53,047 bases of DNA from Anaerolineales bacterium (GCA_016932955.1 JAFGBV010000293.1:1-53047); one strand, 5' to 3'; positions 43,192-51,612 are shown, numbered from the stretch's first letter. Notes: generated by a model from the letters alone, not told the origin. Numbers and translations: made by a program.

Positions 43192-44379
43192 CTACCCCCC
43201 GAACGCCTCCCGCAATAATCCCTCGAACAACATCTCCGCCTGCCGCCCCGCCTCGCCCTGCTGCACCCGCAGCCGCTCGTAGCGCTTCACAATGCGTGCA
43301 AAGCGTTGTTGATCGGCCAATGTGGGCAGGGAAATAGGCAAAGTAGCGGCTTTTTCCATCGAAATATTCTTCATTGACCCACTGCTTCCAGTTGCCAAAT
43401 CTCCAATCATTTTCCTTATACTTGGTTGGCGTAATGCCCAAAGTGTGTAATCAGGATGAAGCAAAGAGCTTTTAGAAAAACGGACACGCCACAACTTGTC
43501 GGGTAATAAAACTTTGGGCGGAAAATCTCGAACTCTGGCAATTGCTCCAACGAGTTCTGTCGTATTAGCACGGCTAATCAACAAATCACCCTGTTTTACA
43601 ATATGCGATTTGGCAAAAACAACATCATGGCTAATTGGCTTGCTTTCGTCTGGGTCAAAGTCTCGCCAAGTAACTGCGCTAACTTTCAGAACTCGCCATT
43701 CGGATGCTTTTTCACCTTCGGAAACTGGTAAATAGTTAACGCCTGCTTCGAATCCATCAATTAAGTTCCCTAGTGGCTTTTCTTCCCATTTTTTACTTCC
43801 AAACATCTCCACAAACACCGACTGCAAATACGACTCGCCCAACCGTCCGGCGTAGCGGCGCAGGCGGCGCAGCCGGTCCGCCTGCCCCAGCCGGGCGGCG
43901 ATGCGGCGTTGTTCGGGGAGGGGTGGGAGGGGGATTATCCATTCTTCGACGGTTGTTTGACGAATTGAGGGTGGGTTTCCAGTGTTTGCAAAATCACTCA
44001 GGTTCTTGTTCAATAATAGATAATACAAAAAACTCGAGAGCAATTTTTCTCCCGGAATTAGAGCCATTACATTGTTATCAACACAGGAAGGGCGCACTAA
44101 AAATCGTTTCTTGTTTGTTGCAATAGCAGCGCCAATTTTTGGAAATATAATTGTTCCAGCAGGAAGAGCAATGGCCCTCAATTTGATGCGCGTGATTTCT
44201 GAAATACTATGTTGAAATACCCGCATCTCTTTTTCGTTGCCGAGGGAGTTCATATCCCCAACCTTGAAAAAAGGATATTGCTGATCAATCACACCTTGAT
44301 AAGTGAGTGGGAATCCTGCTCCACCCTCAATACGGCATACTTCACCAAGATGCACCAATCTTTGAGAAATTGTCACCAT
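43192..44379 (-). CDS. hsdS: Type I restriction enzyme specificity subunit
   Basis: 395 residues, slightly short for HsdS. Two target-recognition domains are present: the first begins LGEVCRIEGGAGFPLTY, with VKGDMNS-like VGDMNS and IPLPPLPEQRRIAARLGQADRLRRL marking the central conserved helix; the second ends with LPTLADQQRFARIVKRYERLR. HsdS chooses the DNA sequence methylated and cut. ATG 44379 puts the conserved LGEVC near residue 11; an ATG at 44460 would add 27 unconserved residues. It lies 135 bp after the transposase-like gene at the end of the operon. Confidence 0.88.
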   Translation of the reverse strand: MVTISQRLVHLGEVCRIEGGAGFPLTYQGVIDQQYPFFKVGDMNSLGNEKEMRVFQHSISEITRIKLRAIALPAGTIIFPKIGAAIATNKKRFLVRPSCVDNNVMALIPGEKLLSSFLYYLLLNKNLSDFANTGNPPSIRQTTVEEWIIPLPPLPEQRRIAARLGQADRLRRLRRYAGRLGESYLQSVFVEMFGSKKWEEKPLGNLIDGFEAGVNYLPVSEGEKASEWRVLKVSAVTWRDFDPDESKPISHDVVFAKSHIVKQGDLLISRANTTELVGAIARVRDFPPKVLLPDKLWRVRFSKSSLLHPDYTLWALRQPSIRKMIGDLATGSSGSMKNISMEKAATLPISLPTLADQQRFARIVKRYERLRVQQGEAGRQAEMLFEGLLREAFGG

Positions 44380-44514
44380 TTGAGCAATTTCTCCATCTCT
44401 TTGATCTCCTCTGCTATCACCTGCTTCCGTTGGGGCGAAGCATCTGCCCCATGATCGCATCTCGCGGCAGACCTTCCGTGGGCAGTATTGGCGGGCGCCG
44501 TTGCCGGTCCCGTT

Positions 44515-45228
44515 TTAGCGTTTATTCTCATCGTCGTTTTCCCAATTCAGCGGATTACTCACGATGTAAGCGGATTTGGCGGCGTAATCTTCATCGTTGC
44601 AGATGATGTGTTCGTAATAATTGCCTTGCCAGATCCCCGTGGTCCCATCCAGTTCGCGCCGCGCGCAGCGGGTGACGGACGCCTTGTATGTGCGCACGAT
44701 GGTCGGTATTGATCCAATAACGGGCTTCTGGAATCGTTCGGTGGGCGTTTCGGTGGGTGTTGGGGCGCGATGATCCGTTGGGGCGCGATGATCCGTTGGG
44801 GCGCGATGATCCGTTGGGGCGCGATGATCCGTTGGGGCGCGATGATCCGTTGGGGCACGATTATCCGTTGGGGCGCGATGATCCGTTAGGGTGCGATGAT
44901 CCGTTGGGGCGCGATGATCCGTTGGGGCGCGATATATCGTGCCCCAACCGCCGTCATCCTCGGTCAAAATGATCATCCCATGAACATGATTCGGCATCAC
45001 CACGAACGCGCCCAATTGAACCTGGGGGAAATGATCGGGGATGGCGCGCCAATTTTGATCGGCAATTCGGCCCAATTCGGACAGGCGCACCTCGCCGCCC
45101 ACCACCTCGCCGAAGATGCACGCCCTCTGCCACGCCACCAGCGTGACAAAATACGCCCCGGGTTGCGAATAATCATACCCCTTCAGGCGGATCGAACGGC
45201 GGTGGTGCGTCGCCGGGTCAAAGCGCAT
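44515..45228 (-). CDS. RAYT-like (REP-associated Y1) transposase with repeat insert
   Basis: 237 residues of the IS200-like HUH family. MRFDPATHHRRSIRLKGYDYSQPGAYFVTL is the standard RAYT N-terminus, the HUH metal motif is VVMPNHVHGMI, and the catalytic Tyr lies in IWQGNYYEHIICNDEDY. Between them, about residues 97-160 are ten tandem copies of APTDHR encoded by an 18-bp array, which would stretch the active-site loop. These enzymes nick and move REP palindromes as single strands. The gene overlaps hsdM by 11 bp and is translated in its operon. No IS ends were recognised around it, so it looks resident rather than newly inserted. Confidence 0.85.
   Translation of the reverse strand: MRFDPATHHRRSIRLKGYDYSQPGAYFVTLVAWQRACIFGEVVGGEVRLSELGRIADQNWRAIPDHFPQVQLGAFVVMPNHVHGMIILTEDDGGWGTIYRAPTDHRAPTDHRTLTDHRAPTDNRAPTDHRAPTDHRAPTDHRAPTDHRAPTDHRAPTPTETPTERFQKPVIGSIPTIVRTYKASVTRCARRELDGTTGIWQGNYYEHIICNDEDYAAKSAYIVSNPLNWENDDENKR
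44760..44939. repeat. Tandem array of ten 18-bp units inside the transposase gene
   Basis: Unit on the plus strand is TTGGGGCGCGATGATCCG, starting at 44760 and every 18 bp to 44922. Seven copies are identical; copies at 44850, 44868-neighbour 44886 and 44922 carry small changes. The unit length is a multiple of three, so copy number can change without a frameshift. On the minus strand each unit encodes APTDHR. Confidence 0.95.
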
Positions 45229-46936
45229 CCTGGCTCTCCAGCATCTTCCTCAGCGCCTCGATCTCCTCCCCTATCACCTGCTCCAATTTCGCCATCCTCT
45301 CCAGCGTCACCCTGGGCGCCGCGTGCCACGCCTCGTCCGCCTCCAGCGGGCGGTAGCGGCTGGCCGAAAGATCGTACTTGTTCGCCCGCACCTGCTCCTT
45401 CGTCACCCAGAACTGCCGCCTCAATTGCTCCATCTCCGCCTGCAGCGGGGCGATCTGCGCCTCCAGCGCGGCCAGCGCCTGCTGCGCCGCTTTCAGCGGC
45501 CCGGCCTCCCCCTCGCCGTTGGCGATCACGTTCTCGAACGTCAACCGGTTGATCTCTGCCAGCCATTGCCGGCGCTCTGCCTTCATCGGCGCCAGCGCCG
45601 CGCGCAGTTGCTCCACCCGTCGCGCCCGCCCTTCCAGGAAGGCCGCCTCCTGGCGCTTCTGCCAGCAGGTCACCACGTCGGGGATATCGTTGTGCGCCCC
45701 CGGCGTGCGCTTGTCGTCCAGCGAAAAGCCGTCGCCTGCCATATCGTAGAACCAGATCTTCTCCGTCTTCGCCCCGCGGGTGAAGAACAGCACCGCCGTC
45801 GAGACCCCCGCATACGGCTTGAACACCCCCGAGGGCATCGAGACCACCCCGTCCAGGCGGTTTTCCTCGATCAGGCGCTTGCGCAGCGCCACGTGCGCCT
45901 TGCTCGAGCCGAACAGCACCCCGTCCGGCGCGATCACCGCGCAGCGCCCGCCCATATCCAGCACCCGCAGGATCAGGTGCACGAAGAGCAGCTCCGTCTT
46001 CGTCGTGTCGCCGGGAAGCGTCGGCGAAACGTCCCCCTTGTCGATCGCCCCTTTGAAGGGCGGGTTCATCAGGATCACATCGTAGTCGCGCTCGTCGCTG
46101 AACGCCTTCGAGAGCGTATCCGTGTAGAAGAACTGCGGCGCCTCGATCCCGTGCAGCATCAGATTCATCGAGCCGATGCGCAGCATCGTCATCCCCGAGT
46201 CGTTGTCGAAGCCGCGCAGGAACTTGCCCGAGGCGATGAACTTGTGCTCGGCCTCGCTCAGCAGGTCGCCGATCAGGTGGTGGGGAAGCCCTTCCGCGTC
46301 GTATTCCAGGATCCCCGGCGAAGTGTGCCTCTCCAGGATATGCTGGTACGCGTTGACCAAAAAGCCCCCCGTGCCCGCCGCCAGGTCGCCGATGCGCTCC
46401 GTCGGCCGCGGCGCGATCATCTGTACCATCATGCGGATGATGTGGCGCGGCGTGCGGAACTGCCCGTTGCGCCCCGCCGTGTTGAGCTTGCTCAGCAGGT
46501 ATTCGTACAGGTCGCCCTGCACATCCTGGTTCTGCTGGCTGATCTCCATCTGGTCGATCAGCTTGCACGCCTCGATCAGCAGGCTGGGCTTGTTGATCTT
46601 GCACTCCGCGTTCGCCATGTAGCGCTCGAAGGAGCTTCCCGCCTCGCCCAGCGTGCGGAACCAGGGGAAGATCGTCTCCTTCAGGTGCGCCAGGGCTTTT
46701 CCCGCCTCGTACCTCGTCCACTGCCCCCAGCGCAATTCTTGGGTCAGTCCAGGGGTATAACTTTTCCCCAGCTTCTTTGCTAATTTTTCGTGTTGGTTCT
46801 CCGCGTCGTCCAGGCGCTTGAGGAAGAGCAGATAAGAGAACTGCTCGATCGCGTCCAGCGGGTTGGTCAGCCCGCCCGACCAGAACTTGTCCCACAGCGA
46901 GTCGACTTGCGAGCGGAGTTTAGGGTCAGTGAGCAT
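45218..46936 (-). CDS. hsdM: Type I restriction-modification DNA methyltransferase subunit
   Basis: 572 residues. The HsdM N-terminal helical domain is followed by the N6-adenine methyltransferase domain with motif I GDLAAGTGGFLVNAYQHI and motif IV ILMNPPFKG, plus VIAPDGVLFGSSKAHVALRKRLIEENRLDGVVSMPSGVF, a strong family block. It methylates adenine on both strands within the HsdS target. Its ATG lies 3 bp after vapC and its stop overlaps the transposase gene, so the order vapC-hsdM-transposase is tightly packed. A long coiled-coil-like tail (about 415-560) follows the catalytic part. Confidence 0.95.
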   Translation of the reverse strand: MLTDPKLRSQVDSLWDKFWSGGLTNPLDAIEQFSYLLFLKRLDDAENQHEKLAKKLGKSYTPGLTQELRWGQWTRYEAGKALAHLKETIFPWFRTLGEAGSSFERYMANAECKINKPSLLIEACKLIDQMEISQQNQDVQGDLYEYLLSKLNTAGRNGQFRTPRHIIRMMVQMIAPRPTERIGDLAAGTGGFLVNAYQHILERHTSPGILEYDAEGLPHHLIGDLLSEAEHKFIASGKFLRGFDNDSGMTMLRIGSMNLMLHGIEAPQFFYTDTLSKAFSDERDYDVILMNPPFKGAIDKGDVSPTLPGDTTKTELLFVHLILRVLDMGGRCAVIAPDGVLFGSSKAHVALRKRLIEENRLDGVVSMPSGVFKPYAGVSTAVLFFTRGAKTEKIWFYDMAGDGFSLDDKRTPGAHNDIPDVVTCWQKRQEAAFLEGRARRVEQLRAALAPMKAERRQWLAEINRLTFENVIANGEGEAGPLKAAQQALAALEAQIAPLQAEMEQLRRQFWVTKEQVRANKYDLSASRYRPLEADEAWHAAPRVTLERMAKLEQVIGEEIEALRKMLESQDAL

Positions 46937-46939
46937 AGG

Positions 46940-47314
46940 CTATTGCTTTCCAATATACTGCACGCCTTCAATATCTTTGAAGTGCACATCCTGCGTCCAC
47001 AGCGCTGCCTCATAGGCGCGGGCGGTAGCCAGGATGATGCTGTCGGCCATCGCCAGCTTATGCCGCATCGAAATCTGCGCCGCATCCAGAGCAATCTCGC
47101 GATCCAGGTCAATGATCGCGCCATAAGACATGACCCCCACGGCTTGCAAGGCGCTTTCTTCTCCCAGCTCTTGCGCCAGCCGCTTGAAAACTTCGTAAAC
47201 GCAGATCGAGGGGACGAGTAAATGCGCTACATCTTGAATGGGGGCAGCAAAGAACTGCGCATTTCCTCCATTGGCAAAATACGCCACCCAGCCAGAGGAA
47301 TCGACCACGTTCAT
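46940..47314 (-). CDS. vapC: VapC-like PIN-domain toxin ribonuclease
   Basis: 124 residues of the PIN fold. The acidic catalytic set is visible as Asp5 (MNVVDSSGW), Glu41 (VYEVFKR), Asp91 (MADSIILATA) and Asp109 (TQDVHF). VapC toxins cut tRNA or rRNA when free of VapB. The start overlaps the antitoxin stop by 1 bp (ATGA-type). It lies inside the restriction operon, 3 bp before hsdM. Confidence 0.92.
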   Translation of the reverse strand: MNVVDSSGWVAYFANGGNAQFFAAPIQDVAHLLVPSICVYEVFKRLAQELGEESALQAVGVMSYGAIIDLDREIALDAAQISMRHKLAMADSIILATARAYEAALWTQDVHFKDIEGVQYIGKQ

Positions 47315-47529
47315 CAGCGCTCCTCATCCTCTTCTTCGCGAAGGTTGTCGGTATTAATTCCTTTGAACATTCCCCGGGCCTCCTGGATCGGCGGCACAAT
47401 AATCAGCCGGATGCTCTTTTGATAGGGAATGAACATCACCTTTTGCCCTGGCTTCAGGTTGAATTGTTCGCGCACCTGGCGCGGGATCACGATTTGATAC
47501 TTGGACGAGATTGTCGTCAAGGCGTCCAT
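47314..47529 (-). CDS. vapB: VapB-like AbrB-type antitoxin
   Basis: 71 residues with an N-terminal swapped-hairpin AbrB/MazE DNA-binding domain: TTISSKYQIVIPRQVREQFNLKPGQKVMFI. The acidic C-terminus (LREEEDEER) would bind and cover the VapC active site. AAGGAG precedes the ATG. It lies 38 bp after hsdR, so this pair can be cotranscribed with the restriction genes, and AbrB-type antitoxins usually repress their own promoter. Confidence 0.92.
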   Translation of the reverse strand: MDALTTISSKYQIVIPRQVREQFNLKPGQKVMFIPYQKSIRLIIVPPIQEARGMFKGINTDNLREEEDEER

Positions 47530-47567
47530 TTTTTACATCTCCTTATCGTTGCCTAAACGTAAGACAA

Positions 47568-50300
47568 TTATACCGCTAATTGGCCGGTAAAGGCTACAAT
47601 CTCGTCGATCTCCCCCTCCGTAAACCACCTGTCCACCGCATCCGCCCCAAAATTGGTCAGCGGCGGCTCGTACAGGTCAGCTACCTCCAGCCGCCTCTTC
47701 TGCACGAACACGCTCTGCACCGCGCGCAGGAAGCGGATCTGGTCGGCGTTGAAGTTGTGCGCCGTGATGTACGCCTCGAACTGGCGCTGCACCAGCGCGT
47801 GGTAATCGGGAAGGGCGTCCATCTCCAGCACCTGGCGGGCAAAGGCCAGGAAGTTATCCACCTTCAGCCCGTAAGCCTTGCGGATGTTCTCCGGCGAAAG
47901 CTCCAGCTCGCCGCCGCCTAGCTCGCTCTGCAGCGTGCGCTCCAGCGCCAGCAGTTGCCAGTCGTCCACCGCCTCCCCCCGCTGGATCGCCTGTACGGTG
48001 GGGTGGCTTGCCGCCAGGTCGAGGATGCGCTGCTCCACCCGGCGGCGGTACTCCGCCACGTACACCTGCTCGCCGGATTGGGTGAGCAGGATGTAGCCGC
48101 TGAGCGCGATGAAATCGGGCAGGTCCAGCATCAGGAAGGTGTCGGGGCGCTTCTTGTACTTCATTTGCTCCGCCAGTCCGTCGCGCACACGGTTCAGTTC
48201 GGCAGGCGAAGCGTTACCCAGCGCCTCCGGGTTGCACAGGCGCACCAGCGGCTGCAATTGGGGATCCTGGTGCACGAAGGAAGGCAGCAGAGCGGCGTCT
48301 TCGGCGATGGATTGGATCGTCTGCGCCGCGTCCTTGCCCGTGCGCCGCAGCCACTTCAGCCGCTCGATCTTACTGGTGAAGGTCGCCGCCGCCACATCCA
48401 CATCCGGCACCAGGCGCAGGTGCGGCGCTACCTTGAGCTTGAGGAATTCCAGCTTGCTCGGCACCAGGTGGTACCAGAAGCCGTCCTGCCAGGCTTCTTC
48501 GATCTCCGGCAGCACGCGCTTCAACGTGAACGAAGCGGTCGGCAGCGCGGCGATCTGGCCGCGCAGGTCCGCGATCACCTGCTGGCAGTCGGGGGAGTCT
48601 TGCTCGCCCAGGTAGGTTTCCAGCAGGCGCAGGCGGGTGTTGAAGATCGTCACCAGCACCGGCATCGACGTATCCGCCACTTCTTTGGCCTCTTTGCTGA
48701 AGTTGTTCTCCCAGAAGTCGATGATCAGGAAGCCCTTCTTTTCGCCGCCGGGGAGCCAGTCGAAGTGAGTACAGGCCGCCTGGCAGCGTGTGCCGCGCCC
48801 GATCATCTGCTGCAATTTGATCGGCGACTGCACCGGCTTCATGAACACCAGGTTCACCGCTTCGGGCGCGTCGATGCCGGTGTCCAGCATATCCACCGAG
48901 ATGGCGATGCGCGGCTGCTCCTTCTTCTTGAACGCATCCACCAGCGTGCCGCGGTATTCGGATTTATACGTGATCACCTTTGCCATGCCGGGGAACTTCG
49001 GGTACATTTCGTCGAAAACTTCTTGCAGGCGCAGGGCATGATCTTGGGTCATCGCAAAGACGATCGTCTTGCCGGGGTACTGCCCCGAGGCGTCTTTGAG
49101 GCACACCTCCATGATCTCCGCCCACTGTTTGCGCAGCGTGTCACGGTTGCTCACGCTGCGCTCGATCTCGGTGCCCTCGTAATCCAGGTCGTCTGGGTCG
49201 ATGCCCTGCTGGATCAGGCTGTTGCGGTCTTCCTCGCTCAAATCCACGCCGTGGATGCCCGCCCGCTGAAACTTTGTGCGCGCCGAGTACAGGTCGAAAT
49301 CCACCAGGTAACCGTCTTTGATCGCCTGCTCGTAGGTGTAGAGGTAGCTGGGCTTGCCATCCGCGCAGTCAAAGGCCAGGAAAGTGTCGCGGTCGATATA
49401 ATTGGCCGGGGTGGCGGTCAGGCCGATCTGCCGGCCATCGAAGTATTGCAGCACTTCGTTGAACTTGTTGAAGATCGAGCGGTGCACTTCATCGAAGACG
49501 ATCAGGTCGAAGAACGCTGGGGAGAACTGTTCGAAGATATTGCTGATCGTCTGTAGCGTCACCGCGTATAGGCGCTGGGCTTTGTCCACATCCCAGGAGT
49601 GCAGTCGGGTGCACGGCTCGTTGGGGATGAACTTCTCGAAGCCGTCGCTTTTGGCTTGCTCCACCAGCGCGTCGCGGTCGGCGACGAAGAGCACCCGGCG
49701 CGCCTGGTTGGCGCGCAGGAAGACATCGATCAAGCCCATCGTGGTGCGCGTCTTGCCCGTGCCGGTCGCCATCACGATCAGCGCTTTGCGCTTCCCCGCC
49801 GCGAAAGCCTCGCCCACCCGGCGGATCGCCTCGTGCTGGTACGCGCGGTCCACGATGCGCTGGTCGATCTCGATCGTGTTCAGCGGGCGTCCCTGCTGGC
49901 GGGTGAAGAGCAGGTTTTCCAGGTCTTCGCGGGTGAAAAAGCCCGCCACCATGCGCTTTGGCGCCATGCCGACATCGACAAAATAGGTTTCCAATCCGTT
50001 TGCCAGGAAGCCAAAGGGGCGGAAGGACTGGTGTTTCTCGATCTCGCCCACGTAGTATTCCAACTGCGCTTCGGCGAGACGCACATCCACCACCGTCTTC
50101 TTCGCCTCCACCACCGCCAGCACATCGCCGTTCTCGCGCAGCAAGACGTAGTCGGTCACCCCGTTCCACGGTTCGGCGTCGTAGCCGTCCACCGGGATTT
50201 CGATGCGCACCCGTGTATGGTCGCGCATCAGCCAGCCCGCCTTCTCCAGCGCCGGGTCGATCAGCTCTTTGCGCGTTTCCGCTTCGGATATTTTATGCAT
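47568..50300 (-). CDS. hsdR: Type I restriction enzyme endonuclease/translocase subunit
   Basis: 910 residues. An N-terminal PD-(D/E)XK nuclease is seen in VTDYVLLRENGDVLAVVEAKKT, followed by the SF2 helicase with Walker A MATGTGKTRTTMG, DEAD-like FDEVHRSIFNKF, motif III GLTATP and motif VI QMIGRGTRC. The C-terminal region is of the EcoEI type. HsdR pumps DNA past the bound complex and cuts at a distance. ATG 50300 gives the family start MHKISEAETRKELIDPALEKAGW; the frame to 50363 covers the promoter. It is the first gene of the operon. Confidence 0.95.
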   Translation of the reverse strand: MHKISEAETRKELIDPALEKAGWLMRDHTRVRIEIPVDGYDAEPWNGVTDYVLLRENGDVLAVVEAKKTVVDVRLAEAQLEYYVGEIEKHQSFRPFGFLANGLETYFVDVGMAPKRMVAGFFTREDLENLLFTRQQGRPLNTIEIDQRIVDRAYQHEAIRRVGEAFAAGKRKALIVMATGTGKTRTTMGLIDVFLRANQARRVLFVADRDALVEQAKSDGFEKFIPNEPCTRLHSWDVDKAQRLYAVTLQTISNIFEQFSPAFFDLIVFDEVHRSIFNKFNEVLQYFDGRQIGLTATPANYIDRDTFLAFDCADGKPSYLYTYEQAIKDGYLVDFDLYSARTKFQRAGIHGVDLSEEDRNSLIQQGIDPDDLDYEGTEIERSVSNRDTLRKQWAEIMEVCLKDASGQYPGKTIVFAMTQDHALRLQEVFDEMYPKFPGMAKVITYKSEYRGTLVDAFKKKEQPRIAISVDMLDTGIDAPEAVNLVFMKPVQSPIKLQQMIGRGTRCQAACTHFDWLPGGEKKGFLIIDFWENNFSKEAKEVADTSMPVLVTIFNTRLRLLETYLGEQDSPDCQQVIADLRGQIAALPTASFTLKRVLPEIEEAWQDGFWYHLVPSKLEFLKLKVAPHLRLVPDVDVAAATFTSKIERLKWLRRTGKDAAQTIQSIAEDAALLPSFVHQDPQLQPLVRLCNPEALGNASPAELNRVRDGLAEQMKYKKRPDTFLMLDLPDFIALSGYILLTQSGEQVYVAEYRRRVEQRILDLAASHPTVQAIQRGEAVDDWQLLALERTLQSELGGGELELSPENIRKAYGLKVDNFLAFARQVLEMDALPDYHALVQRQFEAYITAHNFNADQIRFLRAVQSVFVQKRRLEVADLYEPPLTNFGADAVDRWFTEGEIDEIVAFTGQLAV

Positions 50301-50351
50301 GCCATTTCCCACATCATGCCAGAGATTGCCGCTGTCCGATAGGACGTGTTC

Positions 50352-50360
50352 AGTATAGCA
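50352..50360 (-). promoter_or_regulatory. Extended -10 promoter for the hsdR operon
   Basis: On the minus strand the sequence is TGCTATACT, a TGn extended -10 element, about 50 bp before the hsdR ATG. No clear -35 is seen. Confidence 0.55.
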
Positions 50361-50460
50361 CATTTTATCGGCGTGGGCTCATCGACGCCATCCGCCCCGG
50401 TTTGTGTCACCCGCGACGCTCTCTGTCGCCCCCCGCCCCTACCGTCCTCCCCGCCGCGAA

Positions 50461-50515
50461 GGGGCACGGTGAATCAATAATGGATCACCGTCATGTGATC
50501 CCTCCGCCGTGCCCC
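50461..50515. repeat. Palindromic intergenic repeat (left of dapB)
   Basis: GGGGCACGG (50461-50469) and CCGTGCCCC (50507-50515) are exact inverse copies. An inner GATCAC/GTGATC hairpin lies between them. The core GGGCACGG/CCGTGCCCC followed by AACC also occurs at 43097-43154 beyond the other end of the hsd operon. The rest of 50381-50579 is C-rich and holds no gene. Confidence 0.7.
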
Positions 50516-50579
50516 AACCATCCAGCCCCTCCCATCTGTCATCCTTCACACGCCCTGGCATCCCTGCCCCAAATAGTTG

Positions 50580-50608
50580 TTGACATGGAGTCTGCGAATT
50601 GCTACACT
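50580..50608 (+). promoter_or_regulatory. Promoter for dapB
   Basis: TTGACA (50580-50585), a 17-base spacer and TACACT (50603-50608), with a TGC extended element before the -10. The start codon is 45 bp downstream behind AGGAGG. Confidence 0.75.
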
Positions 50609-50652
50609 ATTCACAGGTTTGTATGAATGATCCCAACCATCCAGGAGGAACT

Positions 50653-51456
50653 ATGACCATTCTTGTCTGTTTAGCAGGGGCAACGGGATGGGCAGGCTCG
50701 GCGCTTGCCCACGCGATTGCCCAAGCGGAGGATATCCAGCTTGTGGCGGCGGTGAGCCGCACGTATGCCGGGCACAACCTGGGCGAGGTGCTGGGGGAGC
50801 CGCGCCTGGCATGCCCGGTCTATGCCACCGCCCAGCAAGCGCTTGCCCATCCCTGTGATGTGTTCTTTGACTACACCAAGCCCGACGCAGCCAAAGCCAA
50901 CGTGCTGGCTGCGCTGCAGCAGGGAGCGCATGTGGTGATCGGCACCTCCGGCTTGACCGACGCTGATTATGCCCAGATTGCGCTGGCAGCGGAACAGCAA
51001 GGACGCGGCGTGCTGGCGGTGGGCAATTTTGCCATCACCGTTGTGCTGCTGCAGAAGTTCGCCGAGATTGCCGCCCGCTATATCCCGCAATGGGAGATCA
51101 TCGACTACGCCCATGACGATAAAAAGGACGCGCCCAGCGGGACGGTGGGCGAATTAGCCGCCCGCCTGTCGAAGATCCGCCCCTCGGAGCTGACCATCCC
51201 CCTGGAGCAAACCCAGGGCTCGCCGGAGGCGCGCGGCGCGCGCCTCGCTGGCTCGCAGGTGCATTCCATCCGCCTGCCCGGCTACACCATCTCAGCCGAG
51301 ATTATCTTCGGCCTGCCTGGGCAGTTGCTCTCCATGCGCCATGATTCGGGCAGCAGTGCGCAGCCCTATGTGGGCGGGGCGCTGCTGGCGATCCGCAAGG
51401 TGAGCTCGTTCAGCGGCTTGCGCCGCGGGCTAGACAGCGTGCTGGATTTGGCTTAG
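50653..51456 (+). CDS. dapB: 4-hydroxy-tetrahydrodipicolinate reductase
   Basis: 267 residues, the normal DapB length. The N-terminal nucleotide-binding motif is CLAGATGWAGSALAHAI, and the catalytic region reads AHDDKKDAPSGT, keeping the His and Lys positions of the AHHxxKxDAPSGT motif. It reduces the cyclic product of DapA with NAD(P)H on the lysine/diaminopimelate pathway. VYATAQQALAHPCDVFFDYTKPD fits the family. ATG 50653 has AGGAGG; the open frame from 50599 starts in the promoter. No other lysine genes adjoin it. Confidence 0.9.
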   Translation: MTILVCLAGATGWAGSALAHAIAQAEDIQLVAAVSRTYAGHNLGEVLGEPRLACPVYATAQQALAHPCDVFFDYTKPDAAKANVLAALQQGAHVVIGTSGLTDADYAQIALAAEQQGRGVLAVGNFAITVVLLQKFAEIAARYIPQWEIIDYAHDDKKDAPSGTVGELAARLSKIRPSELTIPLEQTQGSPEARGARLAGSQVHSIRLPGYTISAEIIFGLPGQLLSMRHDSGSSAQPYVGGALLAIRKVSSFSGLRRGLDSVLDLA

Positions 51457-51508
51457 AAGGGCGAATTCACAGGGTGAACAGGATGTAAGGATAAAGGATG
51501 TGGGGGTG

Positions 51509-51612
51509 TCCAAAAAGAAAAAACCAAAGGAATAATATGCACCCAGTGGGGGCCGGGCTTCGCCCGACCCCCACTGGTGTGCATTAATTTCCTTCCTTCG
51601 GTTCTTTTTGGA
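51509..51612. repeat. Long imperfect inverted repeat (MITE-like)
   Basis: Outer arms TCCAAAAAGAA (51509-51519) and TTCTTTTTGGA (51602-51612) are exact inverse copies. Inner arms CCAGTGGGGG (51543-51552) and CCCCCACTGG (51568-51577) match exactly, with CGGGC-TTC-GCCCG at the centre. The segments between pair only partly. It fills most of the gap between dapB and the HD-GYP gene, which has no other feature. It could be a transposon remnant or a strong bidirectional RNA hairpin. Confidence 0.7.

Noticed and set aside
44760..44939. Tandem 18-bp array as a CRISPR array
   Set aside because: Units are directly adjacent with no spacers, are only 18 bp, and are read through in frame as APTDHR within a transposase gene.
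44757..44972. Plus-strand open frame encoding repeated LGRDDP
   Set aside because: It is only the reverse reading of the 18-bp array; no ribosome-binding site and no sequence outside the repeats.
45323..46783. 486-codon open frame on the plus strand opposite hsdM
   Set aside because: Same reason: antisense shadow of a GC-rich gene with no start signal or recognisable domain.
45183..46895. 570-codon open frame on the minus strand overlapping hsdM
   Set aside because: It is a shifted frame of hsdM, rich in Arg, Gly and Ala with no family motif; hsdM itself has all methyltransferase motifs.
47955..49556. 533-codon open frame on the plus strand opposite hsdR
   Set aside because: Antisense shadow caused by high GC; composition is His/Arg/Leu-rich and hsdR motifs are complete on the other strand.
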